A stretch of DNA of 64,000 nt from Mytilus californianus (lineage: Eukaryota > Mollusca > Bivalvia > Mytilida > Mytilidae): positions 60,286,318 to 60,350,317 of the forward strand of contig NW_026262593.1 of NCBI RefSeq assembly GCF_021869535.1. The letters run 5' to 3'. Under the pieces are notes generated by a model. It was not told the DNA's origin and ran no database searches. It worked only from the letters and a program-made list of their open reading frames with translations. The first letter of the stretch is position 1. Each line of letters begins with the position of its first letter. The translations under genes and the position numbers were made by a program. Positions 54,301 to 60,300 of this stretch are shown piece by piece.

Positions 54301-57300
54301 ACAAGGTAACAATCTGCAGGCAATCATGTTACTCTAAAGGGATACATTTTTCAGACACTGAGCTAACCCGTCATTCCCCTTCTCCAAATTACTGGCCCAA
54401 GACCACAATTAATGATCCCGCTTTTCGTTGTCCACGAATATAGTTCTTTTTAATTAGAGTGTATTTTTTCTTAATTTTTTTTCTTTCCTTTCCTCACTCA
54501 TTTCTTAGTTTTTTTTGGGTGGAAATAAAAGAAGAGAGGTGAAATAAACTTTTGGATGTTGTATTTTAACTGATTTTGATATGGAAAGAGTGATTAGGCC
54601 AGGTGCAAAAAGGTGATATTTACAGTTTTCGGAACATCTCTTGACTTGTCCATAGGGGTATGGATGTGTATTGGCTAAATTTGTAAGAGTCATTGGTTCA
54701 ATCTTTCTGAATTTTGTATATATTTTTGGACTAGTACTATACATTACACACACAAAAGATTTGACAAAAATGCATGGTGCAATTTTTTTAATGAAACAAA
54801 ACGTTATAAAGAACTAATAGGGGAATTTAATTGTGGTCTGTGGCCTACTGTGTGCTTAGTGTAAAAACAACAATTACCAATTTTCTTTGGTTTGACTTGG
54901 TAAGATATCGAATGCACAACCTCTCGCACTTGTTTCAGTATTTTTAACCAAATATCTTTTTTTTAATAAAAATAATTCTTTTAGCTAATTCTACTTTCAT
55001 AACATTTTACAAATATTTCCTTATTCATTTTACCCTGTAACCATTTTGATCAGCGGATGTCCACCAAATCCCACATATGTGATCAGGTTATCTACCCTGA
55101 GTGGTTATAACTGATATAAAGATTAAGTTAATTATAACAGAGTGACAATTTTTACCTGTAAACTTTGTATTTTCTGACTATTGCCCCTGAGTGGCTTCAG
55201 CTCTTCTTCCAATTCTAAGACTCTACGATTAAATTTGTCTTTATCTTTTGCAATCTTATCAACTTGGCTCTAGAGAGGGGGAAGAGATTATATTATTAGG
55301 GTGACTACATGTTATATGAAGGTCAGATCAAAAAGACAACAAATTTAAAACTGTAACTTTAAATATTTTACATTTTCAAATTCAACGATCTTTAAATTAA
55401 AAAAACGGTTCACTAAAGCATTTTTTTTATTAATTTTCAAAATTTATAAATTTAACAGCTTCTTATGATCTGACCGGAGCTACTTGCCAATTATGACCGA
55501 AACAGTTGAATGATGTTGTGTTCAAATCAAAATATTCAATGCAGATTTTGACTGCTATGTTACTTCCATATATAGTACAAGTCCATACACTTGAATTTGA
55601 TTTTTTTTTTTTGAATTTGAATTTTATAATTTTAAATTGAAATTTTCAATTTTTTCAAATTAAAAATTAAAAACTAAAAATGCTAAATCTAAAATTTTAA
55701 ATTGATTTTATCAGAATTAAGATAAGAAAACTTCATTCAACTTCTCAGTGGGTGGTCTTTTCCAATATGCAGTTCAAAACACTAGAATAGGTGTGTGAAT
55801 GTACACAAACTATGGTTTGTCTGGTTAAGACTAGATAGAGTGCAAATTGGAAATACCACCAGAATAAGCAATTGCTTGGATGGATACACACATTCATTTT
55901 ATTTTTAACATGCAATAAACAATCTAATAGAAATCACTTCTAATTGAGAAATTTACAGATTAACATGCATAAGAAATAAATATACACTCTAAAATATTTA
56001 TACAAAAGAAAAATAGAACTATATTTCAATAAAATGCTCCGCAGGGCGCAGCTTGATACGACCGCAGAGGTCGAACCCTGAACAGTTGGGGCAAGTATGG
56101 ACACAACATTCAAGCTTGATACAGCTCTGAATTTGGATTGTGATTAAATATTTGACACAGCATAGGTTACTGACACAGAATGAATGTGGTCTAAGAACTT
56201 AAAAATTTTAAATTAGACATTCACCTATTATGGTCCAATATCCAAAATCTAAATACATGGTTAGATTCAGCATATCAAAGAACCCCAAGATTTCAATTTT
56301 TTATGAAATCAAACAAAGTTTAATTTAGGACCCTTTTGACCTCAATGTGGACAAAGTTGATAACGGGGCCCAAAAATCAAAAATCTAAATACATGGTTAG
56401 ATTCAGCATATCAAAGAACCCCATATATTCAATTTTTGTTGAAATCAAACAAAGTTTAATTTTGGACCCCGATTTGGACCAACTTGAAAACTGGGCCCAT
56501 AATCAAAAATCTAAATACATGTTTAGATTCAGCATATCAAAGAACCCTAAGAATTCAATTTTTGTTAAAATCAAACTAAGTTTAATTTTGGACCCTTTGG
56601 ACCTTAATGTAGACCAATTTGAAAACGGAACCAAAAATTAAGAATCTAAATACATGGTTAGATTCAGCATATCAAAGAACCCCATATATTCATTTTTTGT
56701 TGAAATCAAACAAAGTTTAATTTTGGACCCCGATTTGGACCAACTTGAAAACTGGGCCCATAATCAAAAAACTAAATACATGTTTAGATTCAGCATATCA
56801 AAGAACCCTAAGAATTCAATTTTTGTTAAAATCAAACTAAGTTTAATTTTGGACCCTTTGGACCTTAATGTAGACCAATTTGAAAACGGAACCAAAAATT
56901 AAGAATCTAAATACATGGTTAGATTCAGCATATCAAAGAACCCCATATATTCAATTTTTGTTGAAATCAAACAAAGTTTAATTTTGGACCCCGATTTGGA
57001 CCAACTTGAAAACTGGGCCCATAATCAAAAAACTAAATACATGTTTAGATTCAGCATATCAAAGAACCCTAAGAATTCAATTTTTGTTAAAATCAAACTA
57101 AGTTTAATTTTGGACCCTTTGGACCTTAATGTAGACCAATTTGAAAACGGAACCAAAAATTAAGAATTGAAATACACGGTTAGATTCGGCATATCAAAGA
57201 ACCCCAATAATTCAATTTTTGATGAAATCAAACAAAGTTTAATTTTGGACCCTTTGGACCTCAATGTGGACCAATTTAAAAACGGGGCCCCAAATCCAAA

Positions 57301-60300
57301 AACTTAATACACGGTTAGATTCAGCATATTAAAGAACCCCAAGAATTCAAGAATAAAACCTTATTGAAATTGGTCAAGAAATAAGCAATTTATACGAAGT
57401 TTCTTCTTTTGCACAATACTGTGCAATTGAATATTTCTTGCTATTGCGCAATACTGTACAATTGACAATTTCTTGCTATTGCGCAATATTGTGCTATTGG
57501 ATATTTCTTGATATTGCACAATACTGTGCAATTGGATATTTCTTGCTATTGCACAATACTGTGCAATTGAAAATTTCTTGCTATTGCACAATACTTATTA
57601 TATAATAATTTACACATCCTGTTTGGTGTGTATCTCCTACAATATCATTATTATTTGCTTTTAAATATAAATCAGAAATAACCAACTTAAAATGGAAATT
57701 TTAAAAGAAAAAAAAAGGAAAAAAAGAAAAAAAAGGAAAACCCCCCCCCCCCCCCCCCAAATTTTTTGAAACCCCTTATGATTCATCACCCCCAAACTCA
57801 ATCCCAGCCTTCCCTTTGTGGTATGGTACCTTGCAGTACAATTTCAGAGAGATCCATACACTTGAACACAAGTTATTGTCCTGAAACTAGAAAAATGCTT
57901 GTTTTTTTCCCCTTTTTGGCCCCTAATTCCTAAAATTTTGAGGCAATTACCCCCAAAATCAATCCCAGCCTTCCCTTTGTGGTATGGTACCTTGCAGTAC
58001 AATTTCAGAGAGATCCATACACTTGAACACAAATAATTGTCTGGAAACTAGAAAAATGCTATTTTTGGCCCCTTTTTGGCCCCTTATTCCTAAACGTTTT
58101 GGGCAATTACCCCCAAACTCAATTCCAGCTTTCCCTTTGTGATATGGAACATTGTAGTTCAATTTCAGAAAGATCCATACACTTACACACACGTTATTAT
58201 CATGAAACTAGAAAAATGCTTGTTTTTTGCCCCTTTTTTGGCCCCTAATTCCTAAAATCTTGAGGCAATTACCCCCAAAATCAATCCCAGCATTCCCTTT
58301 GTGATATGGAACCTTGTGGTACAATGTCAGAGAGATCCATACACTAACACACAAGTTATGTCTGGAAGTTACAAAAATGCTTATTTTTGGCCCCTTTTTA
58401 GCCCCTAATTCCTTAACTGTTGGTACCATAACCCCCAAAATCAATCCCCACCTTCCTTTTGTGGTATTGAACCTTATGGTAAAATTTTATAGAGATCCAT
58501 TCACTTAAACTAAAGTTAGAGTGCGAAAACCAATGTGTCTTCGGACGACGCCGGACGACGACGACGACGACGACGACGCCAACGTCATACCAATATACGA
58601 CCAAAAAATTTTTAATTTTTGCGGTCGTATAAAAAGGTATGGTGAATTCTCTCTTCATAAATCCATCATTATTTGGGCATTCATGAGAAATCATTAACCT
58701 TTATGTCACGGAGACCATGATTACTTCTACTCTCTGCTGAAGTTGAATCCTGGTTTTTCAGTACTGATATAGGTTTATCCTTCCAAATCAAAGATGAGGT
58801 TATTTCTAGTTGCTTTTTTTTTCCTTTTACTGAGATGAAATCATTATTAGGGTACGTCAAATGTTTAAAACCAGATAAAAAATTTTAAAATGCAAGAAAA
58901 ATGTAGATTTTATGAGAATTGAAGTTTGGGAACTATTTTTTATTACTAAATTTTCAAGGACTGAACCCAGCAAAACATGAAATTAGATCTAAAAAGGCCT
59001 TTGAATACAGAAGTATAGACAATAGTGTTAGCAAATATACATCTCATAAATCTTTTTCAACATATTAGGGATAAGACAAAAAGATTTCAGTCAAGATGGA
59101 AATATTTTGTAAGTTTGATCAAAATAATTAAAAAAATTAAAATGAGCAACCTATCATTTTCCATATATGTTATATTTATAAATATGACATATTATTAGTT
59201 GTAAAGTAAGTGACTGAGAAGGCAGGCATTATCACAGTAAGTAACTTCTTTTAAGGATACTGTCTATGGAAGGGTTAAAATATGGGTGTAATCCAAAGGC
59301 TTTATGTTGTTTCTGCATGTTATATAGGATACAAATGTTCCCTAACAAATTAGTTTTTTTCAAATGTACCGGTAAAAATAATGGGGGGGGGGGGGGGGGG
59401 ACCATTTCCTTTTTACACTGAGAAATATGAAAATGCAAAACAGAAAACATGTGGCAATACATTTCAGCATGATGCATGTATTTGAGCTATTTATATAATA
59501 TTGAAAATGTATATATTTCTGAGTATACTTGTTCTAAAAGGATTGAAGAAAAAGTAACAAAATTAATGTTAAACCTCTGTATCCTCGAGTTGTTGTTCTA
59601 GTTCCTCAATCTCTGATTTCAGACTTTTATTTTTCATCTGTAGTTGTGACTGAGAGGATTGGACTCCCTCCAACTCTTCTTGTAGTTTCTTTATCTAGAA
59701 ATAAATTCATTAAAATTAACTAGTTTTCAAAAAAAAAAATCAAGTTTAGGAGTAAAATTAATATCTGAATAACAACATTTTCTATTAAAATAATATATAG
59801 TGTGTTCTTTTTTCATAGAAAATGCAGGTACTGCATCTGGCAGAACATTAAATATTGTTAGGCAGTAATGAAAATGCTTTGTAAAAATTTAATTCATCGT
59901 TTTCAAAGCTACATTGAAATGGATATTACAGCACTTTAATATATTCTATCACTTTTCTATAGTTTAATGGTTGTTAATGTATTAATATGTGAAGAACATT
60001 CTAATTTGCAACCATCAATTCTATGATTGATTCTCAAACATTAAAACATAATGAACATATTTCCTTATTTCATGTTTCAATGACATTTTTGTTATAGCAG
60101 AAACACTTCAACCTAATGCATTTTTATTGCAACTGTATTTGAAATTTATTTAAGAGCCGAAATCAATCTATTAACAGCAAGTAAAATCTAACCAACATAT
60201 GAGCTGGGTTGGATAGAAATCGACCTTATGCAAATGAATAAAAATACATCTGTTAACCAATTTCGGGTTGAAAAAATCTCTGCAGAAAGTCTGGAACTGT

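Larger units (their letters stand above)
56031..58635 (-). mobile_element. Family A element, copy 4 (largest, 2.6 kb)
   Basis: In reverse: TATACGACCGCAAAAATTAA then a TTGGTCGTATATTGG hairpin partner, a GAC microsatellite, GTCCGAAGACACATTGG, four to five ~170-bp units (57775-58510), a C run of about 18 (57739-57758), a 35-bp array, a ~130-bp array, and the 3' segment CTGCGGTCGTATCAAGCTGC with GGAGCATTTTA. All modules of the family are present together. It lies in intron B-C. Not coding. Confidence 0.87.

Noticed and set aside
54099-54443. 114-codon open frame with a repeated 19-residue unit
   Set aside because: It is the 57-bp tandem repeat. No start context, splice signal or homology.
56336-57163. 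Series of similar 82-101 codon frames
   Set aside because: They are one 261-bp repeat unit read repeatedly inside family A copy 4.
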